Positions 1-9,397 of a stretch of DNA of 53,478 nucleotides are shown here, piece after piece. The translations under genes and the position numbers were made by a program. The DNA lies in assembly GCF_018500155.2 (NCBI RefSeq), contig NZ_JAHBAK020000049.1, positions 1 to 53,478 of the forward strand, written 5' to 3'. The stretch is from Polynucleobacter sp. (GTDB lineage: Bacteria; Pseudomonadota; Gammaproteobacteria; Burkholderiales; Burkholderiaceae). How positions within the stretch are numbered: position 1 is the stretch's first letter; each line of letters starts with the position of its first letter. Under the pieces are notes generated by a model, which did not search any database, had not been told where the DNA came from, and saw nothing but the letters and a program-made list of their open reading frames with translations.

Positions 1-19
1 AGATGTGTATAAGAGACAG
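1..19. other. Tn5/Nextera mosaic-end adapter remnant
   Basis: The first 19 bases, AGATGTGTATAAGAGACAG, are identical to the Tn5 mosaic end used in Nextera tagmentation libraries. The open reading frame of the flanking ATPase gene begins to make sense exactly at base 20. These bases are therefore almost certainly library adapter left at an assembly end and not part of the genome. Confidence 0.97.
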
Positions 20-841
20 CTTTAATAGAGCGCCATGCAGCGGAGGGACCACAATCTTTTCATCACTACTAAATAGAGCCTGCGGCGGGATATCTTCTGC
101 TAATAGCAGTTTTAGCCAATCGATGAGTTCAGAGGTAGAAGGTTTTTTCTTGAGGCCTGGCAAAGAGCGTATCTGGTAGAAGGCTTTTAGAGCAGACTCT
201 AAAAGGTCTTGTTTGATATGGGGGTGGTGCACATCAACAATGCTTTGCATCGTTTTTGCATCAGGGAAGGTAATGTAATGAAAGAAGCAGCGCCGTAAAA
301 AAGCATCAGGCAACTCTTTTTCATTGTTGGATGTGATGATGACTAAAGGACGATGTTTTGCTTTAATCAGTTCCCGCGTTTCATATACATAAAACTCCAT
401 ACGATCAATTTCACGTAGGAGATCATTAGGAAACTCTATATCAGCCTTGTCGATTTCATCAATCAGCAATACAGTAGGCTCATCTGCTTCAAAGGCTTGC
501 CACAATACTCCTTTGACAATGTAATTACGAATGTCTTTTACTTTCTCGTCGCCAAGTTGCGAATCACGCAAGCGACTCACAGCATCGTATTCATAAAGAC
601 CTTGTTGCGCTTTTGTAGTTGATTTGATGTGCCACTGCAATAAAGGCATTTTGAGGGCGGACGCAACTTCCTCGGCCAACATGGTCTTGCCAGTACCGGG
701 TTCGCCTTTAATCAAAAGAGGGCGCTGTAACGCCATCGCAGCATTCACTGCTAATTTCAGATCATCTGTCGCGACATAGCTTTGACTCCCCTCAAAGCGG
801 TTGGAGGATGCTGGTGGGGAATGGTTTGCTGAAGTGGACAT
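20..841 (-). CDS. MoxR-family AAA ATPase (3' end truncated)
   Basis: Reading from the ATG at 841 toward the window start gives 274 residues without a stop. The Walker A motif GEPGTGKT lies at about residues 46-53 and Walker B LLIDEID at about 125-131. A sensor-like ITSNN segment and a C-terminal lid region follow. This is the MoxR/CoxD class of AAA+ ATPase, which usually works with a von Willebrand A domain protein as a chaperone for metalloenzyme maturation. That partner, if present, would lie beyond the left edge. The frame runs into the adapter at base 19, so only a short C-terminal part seems missing, judging by about 280-residue relatives. The gene is divergent from the cytochrome c pair. 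Its actual client is unknown. Confidence 0.9.
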
Positions 842-900
842 AGGCAGAATCAGATGATGATTTATGAGACGTTTAAGTATAGGTAAATAGGGCTAGTTTT

Positions 901-930
901 TCAGTATTTATACTGATTTTGAGGTCAAAA
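901..930. promoter_or_regulatory. two adjacent inverted repeats between divergent genes
   Basis: TCAGTA-TTTA-TACTGA (901-916) is directly followed by TTTTGA-GG-TCAAAA (917-930). Both are perfect dyads apart from their centres. They sit about 60 bp upstream of the ATPase start and about 80 bp upstream of the first cytochrome gene. They could be operators, or a weak AT-rich hairpin for either strand. No specific regulator can be named. Confidence 0.4.
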
Positions 931-965
931 AGGGGTAAATCATGGTGGAGAGGGCTTCAGTCCGC

Positions 966-971
966 TATACT
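966..971 (+). promoter_or_regulatory. candidate -10 element for the cytochrome c operon
   Basis: TATACT is a good sigma-70 -10 match. Transcription would start near 978, just before the FNR-type box at 980-993. I see no convincing -35 at the proper distance, so this assignment is tentative. Confidence 0.35.
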
Positions 972-979
972 CTCCCGAG

Positions 980-993
980 TTGATCTAAATCAA
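980..993 (+). promoter_or_regulatory. FNR/ANR-type binding site
   Basis: TTGATCTAAATCAA matches the FNR consensus TTGAT-N4-ATCAA at every fixed position. Its centre lies about 26 bp before the ATG of the first cytochrome gene. It would overlap or follow the start of transcription from the -10 at 966-971. Such a position fits oxygen-dependent repression better than classical class II activation, which needs a centre near -41.5. No fnr gene is in the window. Confidence 0.7.
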
Positions 994-1012
994 ACTCATA
1001 AAACTGATTTCT

Positions 1013-1378
1013 ATGAAAAAACTCTCATTTATTTCGCGCCTACTATTGTGTGCTGGTGTAGTTTTCACAGCATATACAGCCCATGCTGAAGAAGTTAAAG
1101 GCAATGCAGCTGCGGGTAACGGTAAAGTCTGGCTTTGTGTAGGCTGCCATTCCATTCCTGATTACAGGGCCGATTATCCCTTGGTTTATCGTGTACCTAT
1201 GTTGGGTGGCCAAAACGCTGCTTACATTGCTTCTTCTCTGTCTGAATATAAAAAGGGCAACAGAAAGCATCCAACCATGCGTTCAATTGCAGCAAGCCTA
1301 TCTGATCAAGATATGGCAGATATTGCTGAGTACTATGCTGCGCAAACTGCCAGCTCACCTAACAATCCTTTGAAGTGA
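1013..1378 (+). CDS. small periplasmic class I cytochrome c
   Basis: This 121-residue protein has a Sec signal peptide (basic KK start, hydrophobic stretch, cleavage after AHA near residue 25) and one haem-binding motif CVGCH at residues 42-46. A Met near residue 89, in the PTMRS segment, is the likely sixth haem ligand. The C-terminal SDQDMADIAEYYA helix is typical of a cytochrome c4 or c553 half-domain. It should carry electrons in the periplasm, but its partners cannot be read from the sequence. The second cytochrome gene follows after 13 bp, so they are probably co-transcribed. No strong Shine-Dalgarno is seen before this ATG. An FNR-type box lies just upstream. Confidence 0.9.
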   Translation: MKKLSFISRLLLCAGVVFTAYTAHAEEVKGNAAAGNGKVWLCVGCHSIPDYRADYPLVYRVPMLGGQNAAYIASSLSEYKKGNRKHPTMRSIAASLSDQDMADIAEYYAAQTASSPNNPLK

Positions 1379-1391
1379 TAGAGGCACGTTC

Positions 1392-1745
1392 ATGAAATTC
1401 GCACTCATTACAACGGCATTACTCTCTAGCATTGGTCTTGTAAATATTGCCAATGCAGCCAATCTTGAAAAGGGCAAAGCTTTAGTAGAAAAAGCCAATT
1501 GCGCTTCTTGTCATGGCGCAGGTCTAAATGCCCCCATTCTTCCAGCCTATCCAAAGTTAGCTGGTCAGTATCCTGATTATTTGTACTACGCCTTAAAGGC
1601 CTACAAAGTAGGTAACGGAAACGCCCAGTACGGACGTAATAATGCCGTGATGGGTTCTCAAGTTCAGTCGTTTAGCGACGCCGATTTGCAAGACATGGCT
1701 GCTTATATTGCATCCTTGCCTGGAAACTTTGTTATCAAGAAGTAA
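1392..1745 (+). CDS. small periplasmic class I cytochrome c (second of pair)
   Basis: This 117-residue protein has a signal peptide ending ANA near residue 22, the haem motif CASCH at residues 37-41, and a probable axial Met at residue 87 (NNAVMGS). The segment YPKLAGQYPDYL is characteristic of cytochrome c4 half-domains, and the end again has a DADLQDMAAYIASL helix. It resembles the preceding gene in order and length of parts. The two may represent a cytochrome c4 divided into separate mono-haem proteins, or a tandem duplication. It lies 13 bp after the first gene, and a strong hairpin terminator follows at 1778-1816. Confidence 0.9.
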   Translation: MKFALITTALLSSIGLVNIANAANLEKGKALVEKANCASCHGAGLNAPILPAYPKLAGQYPDYLYYALKAYKVGNGNAQYGRNNAVMGSQVQSFSDADLQDMAAYIASLPGNFVIKK

Positions 1746-1777
1746 TTCATACGTGCTGTAAAGCAAAGCTTCGCTGA

Positions 1778-1816
1778 AATAATGGCTTAGATGAATCATC
1801 TAGGCCATTATTTTTT
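1778..1816. terminator. bidirectional rho-independent terminator
   Basis: A long stem of about 15 bp, AATAATGGC.TAGATG paired with CATCTA.GCCATTATT and one internal mismatch, encloses a very short loop. It is followed by a T run on the plus strand and preceded by an A-rich stretch that gives Ts on the minus strand. It sits between the convergent cytochrome c operon and the GntR gene and can serve both. Confidence 0.85.
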
Positions 1817-1830
1817 AGAGGAAATGAACT

Positions 1831-2469
1831 TTATTTGAGAGCCTCCAGACCTCTTGTTAGGTGCTTGCGCATCGCCGTCTCGGCTCCGGCCTGATCGCGT
1901 TTTAAGAGGGCATTCAGAATAGCCCGATGCTCAATGAGTGAGTTTTGCAACCTTCCGGTACTCATGAGCGAATCCTTGCGATGCAATTTAAGAACTTTTC
2001 GCAGGTCAGCGATGACGCCATTCATCCAGCGATTGCCCGCAATTTCTTGTATGAGCTCATGAAATTTGCCATTAATTTCAAAGAATTGCTCAATATCTCT
2101 ATCCGCGGCGGCCTTCTCAAGACGGTGGTGCCAGTAGTCCAATTGATTAAGCTCTTCTTCCGTGGCTTTGGAAGCCGTTTCTCTTGCCGCTTCGCCTTCT
2201 AAGAGGGTAAGAACACAAAATATCTGCTCCAAATCCTTTTTTGCTACCTCAGTGACATAGGCGCCGCGACGCATTTTGATGGTTACCAGACCTTCAGACG
2301 CTAAAACCTTGATGGCTTCACGCATTGGGGTTCTACTAATGCCAAACTGTTCAGCCAAGCTTTGTTCGTCTAGCCAGCTTCCTGGGGCTAATTGTTTGGC
2401 AAAAATCTGCTCTCGCAGACGATCTGCGACATCTTCATAAAGAGGTCGATTATTCAATTTTGTATTCAT
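1831..2469 (-). CDS. GntR-family regulator (FadR/FCD subfamily)
   Basis: From the ATG at 2469 this is 212 residues. An N-terminal winged helix-turn-helix (LYEDVADRLREQI, then LAEQFGISRTPMREAIK) is followed by an all-helical FCD ligand-binding domain to the C-terminus. FCD regulators typically bind organic acids or acyl-CoA-type effectors. A longer reading from a TTG at 2511 is possible, but that TTG is part of a good -35 element, so the ATG at 2469 is preferred. No Shine-Dalgarno precedes it, and a 22-bp palindrome covers the start codon. The gene is divergent from the methylmalonyl-CoA mutase operon, whose likely regulator it is. The effector is not known from sequence. Confidence 0.88.
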   Translation of the reverse strand: MNTKLNNRPLYEDVADRLREQIFAKQLAPGSWLDEQSLAEQFGISRTPMREAIKVLASEGLVTIKMRRGAYVTEVAKKDLEQIFCVLTLLEGEAARETASKATEEELNQLDYWHHRLEKAAADRDIEQFFEINGKFHELIQEIAGNRWMNGVIADLRKVLKLHRKDSLMSTGRLQNSLIEHRAILNALLKRDQAGAETAMRKHLTRGLEALK

Positions 2470-2482
2470 AATTATGAATACA
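2461..2482. promoter_or_regulatory. perfect 22-bp palindromic operator over the gntR start codon
   Basis: The half site TGTATTCATAA is followed immediately by its exact reverse complement, so all 22 bases are symmetric. The gntR ATG (2469-2467) lies inside it, and its right edge touches the putative -10 of the gntR promoter. This is the expected geometry of a dimer-binding operator for autorepression. I see no second clear copy near the mutase gene start. Confidence 0.75.
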
Positions 2483-2511
2483 TGATATCTAGACAAAATA
2501 GAAATAGTCAA
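2482..2511 (-). promoter_or_regulatory. sigma-70 promoter of gntR
   Basis: On the minus strand TTGACT (2511-2506) and TATCAT (2487-2482) are separated by 18 bp. Transcription should begin near 2475, only a few bases before the ATG at 2469. The mRNA would thus be nearly leaderless, and its start lies within the palindromic operator. Confidence 0.55.
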
Positions 2512-2562
2512 GCAGAATTAACAAATCTTATATGCAACGCAACATAAATACGGGAGTGCCTT

Positions 2563-4746
2563 GTGAGTTCAGAAAAGAAAAATCTATCTAGTTCATGGCC
2601 ATTATTTCCAGAAGCCAATTTGGAGGCTTGGAAAAAGTCTGCACAAAAATCTGCTCCTAATGGAGATGTAGATAAATTAGGATGGAAAACTCCCGATGGC
2701 ATTCAGCTTAAAGCGCTGTACACCTCTGCCGATACCAAAGGGTTGAACTACATAGATACACTTCCAGGTTTTGAGCCGTTTGTGCGCGGTCCCCAAGCCA
2801 CGATGTATTCCGTTCGTCCATGGACGATTCGTCAATATGCAGGTTTTTCGACTGCCGAAGAATCCAATGCGTTTTATCGAAAAGCGCTTGAAGCTGGTGG
2901 TCAGGGTGTATCTGTAGCGTTCGATTTGGCGACACATCGTGGTTATGACTCTGATCATCCACGCGTCACTGGAGATGTTGGTAAAGCGGGTGTTGCAATT
3001 GATTCTGTCGAAGACATGAAAATTTTGTTTGACGGTATTCCGCTTGACAAGGTTTCCGTATCAATGACGATGAATGGAGCCGTTTTACCTGTATTGGCAG
3101 GCTACATCGTAGCGGGTGAAGAGCAAGGCGTGAAGCAAGAGCAGTTATCTGGAACTATTCAGAATGACATTCTCAAAGAGTTCATGGTGCGAAACACCTA
3201 CATTTATCCGCCAGAGCCTTCCATGCGCATTATTGGTGACATTATTGAGTACACCGCTAAGCATATGCCGAAATTTAACTCGATCTCTATTTCGGGTTAT
3301 CACATGCAAGAAGCAGGTGCCAATCAGGTTTTAGAACTGGCATTTACCTTGGCTGACGGTAAGGAGTATGTGAAAACGGCCTTAGCAAAAGGGTTGGACG
3401 TAGATGGCTTTGCTGGGCGACTTTCGTTCTTCTTTGCAATTGGCATGAATTTTTATCTTGAAGTTGCAAAGTTGCGCGCAGCCCGCTTGCTCTGGTGGCG
3501 CATCATGAAGTCGTTTGAACCAAAAAATCCAAAGTCTTTGATGTTGCGTACACATTGCCAAACTTCAGGCTGGTCTTTGACAGAGCAAGATCCTTATAAC
3601 AACGTTGTGAGAACCACTGTAGAAGCAATGGCAGCAGTCTTTGGTGGTACACAGTCGTTGCATACCAACTCTTTAGATGAAGCGATTGCATTGCCTTCAG
3701 AGTTTTCAAGTCGTATCGCCCGTAACACTCAGTTGATTCTCCAAGAAGAAACCCATATTACGAGTGTGATAGACCCGTGGGCGGGTTCTTACATGATGGA
3801 AAACCTCACCCAAGAAATGGCAGATAAAGCTTGGGAAATCATACAAGAAGTTGATGCCATGGGCGGCATGACTAAGGCGGTGGAAAGTGGCTGGGCAAAG
3901 CTCAAAATTGAAGCTGCAGCTGCTGAAAAACAAGCAAAAATTGACTCTGGTGCAGATGTCATTGTGGGCGTTAATAAATACAAGCTTGGCAAAGAAGATC
4001 TTGTTGATGTATTGATGATTGACAACGACAAGGTGCGCGAAGGTCAGGTTGCACGCTTGAAAGACATTAAGGCAAAGCGTGATAGTAAGAAGGTAGAGGC
4101 AGCATTAGAGGCGCTCACCAAGGCTGCAGAGGATAACTCCGGTAACTTATTAGAGTTATCTGTCAATGCAATTCGTTTGCGTGCTACCGTTGGTGAAGTA
4201 TCAGATGCATTGGAAAAAGTTTACGGGCGCCACCGCGCCGATACTCAAAAGGTGACCGGAGTGTATGCAGCCGCTTACGACTCAGCAGAGGGCTGGGCAA
4301 AGTTACAAACAGAGATTGCTGATTTTGCTAAAGAATTTGGTCGTCGTCCACGGGTGATGATCGCCAAGTTAGGACAGGATGGGCATGATCGTGGCGCAAA
4401 AGTGGTAGCAACTGCATATGCAGATTTGGGCTTTGATGTTGACATCGGTCCTTTGTTCCAAACTCCTGAAGAATGTGCGCGTCAAGCGATTGAGAATGAC
4501 GTGCATGCATTAGGAATTTCAACTTTAGCTGCTGGTCACAAAACCTTAGTGCCTGCGATCATTGCTGAATTGAAGAAGCAAGGATCTGATGACATTATCG
4601 TGTTTGTTGGTGGTGTCATTCCACGACAAGACTACGAGTTCCTCTATGAAGCTGGCGTAAAAGGGATTTATGGTCCCGGCACACCAATTCCAGCTTCGGC
4701 CAAAGATGTTCTGGAGCAAATTCGCAAGTCAGTTAAGCCAGTTTAA
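2563..4746 (+). CDS. scpA: methylmalonyl-CoA mutase (single-chain)
   Basis: This 727-residue enzyme interconverts (R)-methylmalonyl-CoA and succinyl-CoA with adenosylcobalamin. The N-terminal two thirds form the substrate TIM barrel; typical segments include [23 protein letters not shown] and GTQSLHTNS. The C-terminal B12-binding domain carries [10 protein letters not shown], the DxHxxG motif, with His608 as cobalt ligand. The length fits the single-polypeptide MutB/Sbm type. Translation starts at GTG 2563, supported by GGGAG at 2552-2556. It is the first gene of a five-gene operon for propionyl-CoA breakdown and is divergent from the GntR regulator. No B12 synthesis gene or riboswitch is seen here, so cobalamin must come from elsewhere. 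Confidence 0.97.
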   Translation: MSSEKKNLSSSWPLFPEANLEAWKKSAQKSAPNGDVDKLGWKTPDGIQLKALYTSADTKGLNYIDTLPGFEPFVRGPQATMYSVRPWTIRQYAGFSTAEESNAFYRKALEAGGQGVSVAFDLATHRGYDSDHPRVTGDVGKAGVAIDSVEDMKILFDGIPLDKVSVSMTMNGAVLPVLAGYIVAGEEQGVKQEQLSGTIQNDILKEFMVRNTYIYPPEPSMRIIGDIIEYTAKHMPKFNSISISGYHMQEAGANQVLELAFTLADGKEYVKTALAKGLDVDGFAGRLSFFFAIGMNFYLEVAKLRAARLLWWRIMKSFEPKNPKSLMLRTHCQTSGWSLTEQDPYNNVVRTTVEAMAAVFGGTQSLHTNSLDEAIALPSEFSSRIARNTQLILQEETHITSVIDPWAGSYMMENLTQEMADKAWEIIQEVDAMGGMTKAVESGWAKLKIEAAAAEKQAKIDSGADVIVGVNKYKLGKEDLVDVLMIDNDKVREGQVARLKDIKAKRDSKKVEAALEALTKAAEDNSGNLLELSVNAIRLRATVGEVSDALEKVYGRHRADTQKVTGVYAAAYDSAEGWAKLQTEIADFAKEFGRRPRVMIAKLGQDGHDRGAKVVATAYADLGFDVDIGPLFQTPEECARQAIENDVHALGISTLAAGHKTLVPAIIAELKKQGSDDIIVFVGGVIPRQDYEFLYEAGVKGIYGPGTPIPASAKDVLEQIRKSVKPV

Positions 4747-4760
4747 TTAAGATTGAGCTC

Positions 4761-5792
4761 TTGAGAATGCTTGAAGCTGCTGATCTTGCTTTGGTAAGTG
4801 ATCTAGCTGATGCGCCATCGCTAAAACAGCGTCGCGCATTAGCTAAAGTCATTACCTTACTTGAATCTACGCGCTTAGATCACCGCAAGCGTGCGGATGA
4901 TGTTCTTAATACTTTGCTCCCTAGAACTGGTAATTCATTTCGTTTAGGAATTTCGGGTGTACCGGGTGTGGGTAAGTCCACTCTCATTGAAACGCTTGGG
5001 CTTTATTTGATTGAAAAGGGGCATCGTGTTGCTGTTTTAGCAATTGATCCCTCATCAAGTTTGTCTGGAGGATCCATTTTGGGGGATAAAACCCGAATGG
5101 AACGTTTATCGGTACTGGAAAATGCTTTCATTCGTCCAAGCCCATCTTCATTGACATTGGGTGGGGTCGCTGAAAAAACGCGCGAAGCCATGTTGGTCGC
5201 TGAAGCTGCCGGGTTTGACATCATCATTGTTGAAACAGTTGGTGTTGGCCAGAGTGAGATCGCCGTTGCCGGTATGACTGATATGTTTTTACTCTTGCAG
5301 TTGCCTAATGCGGGTGATGATTTGCAAGCAATCAAAAAAGGCGTAATGGAAATTGCCGACTTAATTGTGATCAATAAAGTTGACCTTGATCCTGATGCGG
5401 CAATGCGCGCACAGCTCTTTATTACAAGTTCCTTGAGATTGCTAGGTTTTCAGGGGAATCCAGATCACGCATCACATGATCAATCTCACTGGCATCCTAC
5501 TGTCATGACGCTCAGCGCGCTTGAGGGGAGGGGCATCCCAGAGCTTTGGGAAAAAATTTCACACTTTCAAACTCTTCAAAAAGCCAATGGCAAATTTGAA
5601 GCGCGGCGCAAACAACAAGCTGGCGCCTGGATGTGGGATCGGATTGATGCGGGTTTAAAAAATGCTTTTAGAAGTAATGAAGCTGTTCAAGCATTGTTAC
5701 CAAATTTAGTAGCACAAGTAAATCAGGGAACCATGGCGCCTTCAGTGGCAGCAAGACGCTTATTGGAGACCATGGGTCATGAATTTTTCTAA
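4761..5792 (+). CDS. meaB: MeaB, methylmalonyl-CoA mutase GTPase chaperone
   Basis: MeaB (older name ArgK) is a G3E-family P-loop GTPase that protects methylmalonyl-CoA mutase and gates loading of its cobalamin cofactor. The protein is 343 residues from TTG 4761; the ATG at 4767 (two residues shorter) is an equally good start. It shows the P-loop GVPGVGKST at 66-74, the characteristic DPSSSLSGGSILGDKTRM segment, the ETVGVGQSE switch region and NKVD for guanine recognition. The gene begins 14 bp after the mutase stop and is followed 10 bp later by pccB, a placement that directly supports the mutase-chaperone role. Confidence 0.95.
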   Translation: MRMLEAADLALVSDLADAPSLKQRRALAKVITLLESTRLDHRKRADDVLNTLLPRTGNSFRLGISGVPGVGKSTLIETLGLYLIEKGHRVAVLAIDPSSSLSGGSILGDKTRMERLSVLENAFIRPSPSSLTLGGVAEKTREAMLVAEAAGFDIIIVETVGVGQSEIAVAGMTDMFLLLQLPNAGDDLQAIKKGVMEIADLIVINKVDLDPDAAMRAQLFITSSLRLLGFQGNPDHASHDQSHWHPTVMTLSALEGRGIPELWEKISHFQTLQKANGKFEARRKQQAGAWMWDRIDAGLKNAFRSNEAVQALLPNLVAQVNQGTMAPSVAARRLLETMGHEFF

Positions 5793-5802
5793 GGAGTAGG
5801 TA

Positions 5803-7335
5803 ATGAAGGAAATCATTCAGCAACTTGAAGCAAAGCGCGAGCTTGCTCGGCTAGGCGGCGGGCAAAAGCGTATTCAGGCGCAACACTCAAAAGGCAAGTT
5901 AACAGCGCGTGAGCGTATTGAGCTCTTGCTTGATGCTGGCACTTTCGAAGAATGGGATATGTTTGTTGAGCACCGCTGCCATGATTTTGGTATGGGCGAT
6001 CAAACAGTTCCAGGTGACGGCGTTGTAACTGGGTATGGAATGATTAATGGCCGCTTAGTTTTTGTTTTCTCTCAGGACTTTACTGTGCTTGGAGGTTCAT
6101 TATCTGAAGCGCATGCAGAGAAAATTTGCAAAATCATGGACCAAGCACTTAAAGTTGGTGCTCCTGTCATTGGGTTGAATGACTCTGGTGGTGCGCGTAT
6201 TCAAGAAGGCGTTGCATCACTAGGTGGCTATGCAGAAATATTCCAGCGTAACGTCACTGCTTCCGGCGTGATCCCACAGATTTCCTTGATCATGGGTCCA
6301 TCAGCAGGTGGCGCTGTGTATTCACCGGCGTTAACGGACTTTATCTTCATGGTGAAAGATAGTTCATATATGTTTGTTACGGGTCCTGAGGTCGTCAAAA
6401 CTGTGACGCACGAGGATGTAACTTCTGAAGAGTTGGGTGGCGCGGTTACCCATTCAACTATCTCTGGTGTTTGTGATTTAGCTTTTGAGAATGATGTAGA
6501 CGCGATCATGATGTTGCGTCGCTTCTTCAATTACTTACCACTTTCTAATCGTGAAAAACCACCTCTTATTAAAGGTGCCAATCGTACCGAGGAGCCTGAT
6601 TACTCATTAGACACATTGGTACCGTCAAATCCAAATCAGCCATATGACATGAAGGAGTTGATTGAGAAGATTGTGGATGATGGGGAGTTTTTTGAGCTCC
6701 AACCTGATTACGCTAAAAATATTGTTATCGGTTTTGCGCGTATAGAGGGCCGCTCCATAGGTATTGTGGCAAATCAGCCGCTAGTTCTAGCAGGTTGCTT
6801 AGATATCAAAGCATCTATTAAAGCGGCCCGTTTTGTGCGTTTCTGCGATGCATTTAATATTCCAGTGGTCACCTTGGTTGACGTGCCAGGCTTTATGCCA
6901 GGTACTGCTCAGGAATACGGAGGCATTATTAAGCATGGTGCTAAGTTGTTGTATGCCTATGCAGATTGCACCGTACCAAAAGTGACTTTAATTACTCGTA
7001 AAGCCTACGGCGGTGCTTATGACGTGATGGCGTCGAAACATTTGCGTGGCGACGTGAACTTTGCTTGGCCTTCAGCTGAAATTGCTGTTATGGGTCCAAA
7101 AGGCGCTGTTGAAATTATCTTCCGTGAAGAAAAATCTGATCCAGAAAAAATTGCTGCACGTGAGGCTGAGTACAAATCTAAGTTTGCCAATCCATTTGTA
7201 GCAGGACGCCGTGGATATATTGATGACGTGATCCTGCCTCATGAGACTCGCAAACGCATTGCACGCTCTTTAGCCATGCTCAAAGATAAAGACTTAAAGA
7301 ATCCTGCGCGTAAACACGGCAACATTCCTCTGTAA
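5803..7335 (+). CDS. pccB: propionyl-CoA carboxylase beta subunit
   Basis: This 510-residue carboxyltransferase transfers CO2 from biotin to propionyl-CoA to give (S)-methylmalonyl-CoA. It has the two crotonase-like halves of acyl-CoA carboxylase beta chains. The first contains [12 protein letters not shown] and the oxyanion segment [10 protein letters not shown]. The second contains [18 protein letters not shown] and [10 protein letters not shown]. Propionyl specificity, rather than acetyl or methylcrotonyl, is inferred mainly from position between meaB and the biotin-carrying alpha subunit. An AAGGAGTAGG-type ribosome site precedes the ATG. It lies in tight operon spacing, 10 bp from meaB and 15 bp from pccA. 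Confidence 0.95.
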   Translation: MKEIIQQLEAKRELARLGGGQKRIQAQHSKGKLTARERIELLLDAGTFEEWDMFVEHRCHDFGMGDQTVPGDGVVTGYGMINGRLVFVFSQDFTVLGGSLSEAHAEKICKIMDQALKVGAPVIGLNDSGGARIQEGVASLGGYAEIFQRNVTASGVIPQISLIMGPSAGGAVYSPALTDFIFMVKDSSYMFVTGPEVVKTVTHEDVTSEELGGAVTHSTISGVCDLAFENDVDAIMMLRRFFNYLPLSNREKPPLIKGANRTEEPDYSLDTLVPSNPNQPYDMKELIEKIVDDGEFFELQPDYAKNIVIGFARIEGRSIGIVANQPLVLAGCLDIKASIKAARFVRFCDAFNIPVVTLVDVPGFMPGTAQEYGGIIKHGAKLLYAYADCTVPKVTLITRKAYGGAYDVMASKHLRGDVNFAWPSAEIAVMGPKGAVEIIFREEKSDPEKIAAREAEYKSKFANPFVAGRRGYIDDVILPHETRKRIARSLAMLKDKDLKNPARKHGNIPL

Positions 7336-7350
7336 AGGCGCTGACACATT

Positions 7351-9387
7351 ATGACTACGAAAATGTTTAAGAAAATTTTGATTGCTAACCGCGGTGAAAT
7401 TGCTTGCCGTGTGATTAAAACAGCCCAAAAAATGGGAATTAAGACTGTTGCAGTTTATTCCGAGGCAGATAAGGAAGCGCGTCATGTGCAGTTAGCTGAT
7501 GAGGCGGTATGCATTGGGCCAGCACCTTCGCGTGAATCGTATCTTGTCATGGACCGCATTATTGCTGCTTGCAAAGATACTGGCGCTGAAGCAGTTCACC
7601 CTGGGTATGGATTTTTATCTGAAAATGAACAATTTGCTAAGCGCTGTGAAGACGAGGGCATTGTTTTTATTGGTCCAAAATACCAATCGATTGCCGCAAT
7701 GGGCGATAAGATTGCCTCTAAAAAGCTTGCTTTAGAGGCCAAAGTAAATACGATTCCTGGCTACAACGAGGCAATTGAAACGACTGAAAAAGCGGTCAAG
7801 ATTGCACAGGACATTGGCTATCCAGTGATGATCAAGGCATCAGCAGGAGGCGGCGGCAAAGGTCTACGTGTTGCGTTTAATGACAAAGAAGCTGCCGAAG
7901 GTTTTGCGGCTTGTAAGACTGAGGCAATGAATAGCTTTGGTGACGATCGCATCTTTATCGAAAAGTTTGTTGAGGGTCCAAGACATATTGAGATTCAGGT
8001 ATTGGGCGATTCTCATGGAAATGTGGTCTATCTCAATGAACGAGATTGCTCGATTCAACGCCGTCATCAAAAAGTGATTGAAGAAGCTCCATCACCATTT
8101 ATTGATCCAGCCACTCGCAAAGCAATGGGCGAACAAGCGGTTGCCTTAGCAAAAGCGGTCAATTATCAATCCGCTGGTACTGTTGAATTTGTGGTTGGCA
8201 AGGATAAATCATTCTATTTCCTTGAAATGAATACTCGCTTGCAGGTTGAACACCCTGTAACTGAATGTATTACGGGTCTTGATTTAGTTGAGCAAATGAT
8301 TCGAGTAGCTGCTGGTGAAAAGCTAGCATTTAAGCAAGAGGATGTAAAACTTGACGGTTGGTCAATGGAGTGCCGTATTAATGCAGATGACCCATTCCGT
8401 AACTTCTTGCCTTCGACAGGTCGTTTGGTTAAGTATCGTCCACCAGAATCTGTTAATGGAGTTCGTGTAGATACTGGCGTATATGAGGGTGGTGAGATCC
8501 CGATGTACTACGACTCTATGATTGCTAAATTAATTGTTCATGGTAAAGATCGCGCTGAAGCAATCGAAAAGATGCGTTCTGCCTTGAATGATTTTGTCAT
8601 TCGTGGCATTCACTCAAATGTCCCCTTCCAGGCGGCATTGTTACAGCATCCTCGCTTTGTGAATGGTGATTTCACAACAGGCTTTATTGCAGAGGAGTAT
8701 CCAGAAGGCTTTAAGAAGGATTCTGTACAGCCCGCTGATCCTAAGCGTTTAGCAGCATTGGCAGCTTTCATGCGTTATCGCTATCTTGAGCATATCAAGA
8801 TGATTGATGGTCAGCTTGCTGGCCATGAAATGGTGATTGCTAAGAAGTTTGTGGTGGTTACTGGCAAGAAATCAGGATCCATGACAGATCCTCATGAAGT
8901 GCCCATTCGTGTAGAGCTAAAAGAAGGCGTTTACTCTGTCTATATTGATGAAAAAGATGGCGTGAGTCGTTACGATATTGTTAGCGATTGGCGTCCAGGA
9001 CAGATTTGTTTGCACGCCACAATTAACGGCACTCAAAAAATAACGGCTCAGGTCGAGCGTAAGGGCGTTAAGTTTTACTTGGTCTTAGATGGCGCTCATT
9101 ACGAGTGCATGGTGCTCAGCCCCTTAGGCGCTGAATTGCAGCGTCGCATGCCGGTGAAGCTTCCTCCCGATACCTCTAAGTTGGTGATGTCTCCAATGCC
9201 AGGTCTTTTAACAAAGATTGCTGTAAAAGTTGGTGAATCAGTCACTGCTGGTCAAAAACTGGCTTCCATTGAGGCAATGAAAATGGAAAATACCCTTTCT
9301 GCGTCGCAGGATGGTGTAGTTGCTGAAATTTGTGCCAAGGAAGGTGATAGCTTGGCGGTCGATCAACTCATTATTCGATTTGAGTAG
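7351..9387 (+). CDS. pccA: propionyl-CoA carboxylase alpha subunit (biotin-containing)
   Basis: This 678-residue protein combines a biotin carboxylase domain with a C-terminal biotin carrier. The start [14 protein letters not shown] and the glycine-rich ATP loop [12 protein letters not shown] are diagnostic, as is [16 protein letters not shown]. The biotinylation site EAMKMEN places the modified lysine at residue 644, about 35 residues from the C-terminus as is usual. A linker region between about 450 and 600 corresponds to the alpha-beta interaction domain. The enzyme uses ATP and bicarbonate to charge biotin for PccB. A second ATG four codons downstream would give a start at MFKKIL and cannot be excluded. 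Confidence 0.95.
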   Translation: MTTKMFKKILIANRGEIACRVIKTAQKMGIKTVAVYSEADKEARHVQLADEAVCIGPAPSRESYLVMDRIIAACKDTGAEAVHPGYGFLSENEQFAKRCEDEGIVFIGPKYQSIAAMGDKIASKKLALEAKVNTIPGYNEAIETTEKAVKIAQDIGYPVMIKASAGGGGKGLRVAFNDKEAAEGFAACKTEAMNSFGDDRIFIEKFVEGPRHIEIQVLGDSHGNVVYLNERDCSIQRRHQKVIEEAPSPFIDPATRKAMGEQAVALAKAVNYQSAGTVEFVVGKDKSFYFLEMNTRLQVEHPVTECITGLDLVEQMIRVAAGEKLAFKQEDVKLDGWSMECRINADDPFRNFLPSTGRLVKYRPPESVNGVRVDTGVYEGGEIPMYYDSMIAKLIVHGKDRAEAIEKMRSALNDFVIRGIHSNVPFQAALLQHPRFVNGDFTTGFIAEEYPEGFKKDSVQPADPKRLAALAAFMRYRYLEHIKMIDGQLAGHEMVIAKKFVVVTGKKSGSMTDPHEVPIRVELKEGVYSVYIDEKDGVSRYDIVSDWRPGQICLHATINGTQKITAQVERKGVKFYLVLDGAHYECMVLSPLGAELQRRMPVKLPPDTSKLVMSPMPGLLTKIAVKVGESVTAGQKLASIEAMKMENTLSASQDGVVAEICAKEGDSLAVDQLIIRFE

Positions 9388-9397
9388 AAAGGTATTT

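Noticed and set aside
1-19. Possible Tn5-like transposon inverted repeat
   Set aside because: It equals the engineered mosaic end, starts exactly at the first base, has no transposase or partner repeat, and interrupts a coding frame at the contig edge. It is library adapter.
2470-2511. Longer GntR start at TTG 2511
   Set aside because: The TTG belongs to a good -35 element and the added residues are not homologous to the family start; the ATG at 2469 fits the winged-helix beginning.
9320-9397. Upstream extension of the epimerase into pccA
   Set aside because: The residues are a frame-shifted reading of the biotin domain; a ribosome site directly precedes the ATG at 9398.
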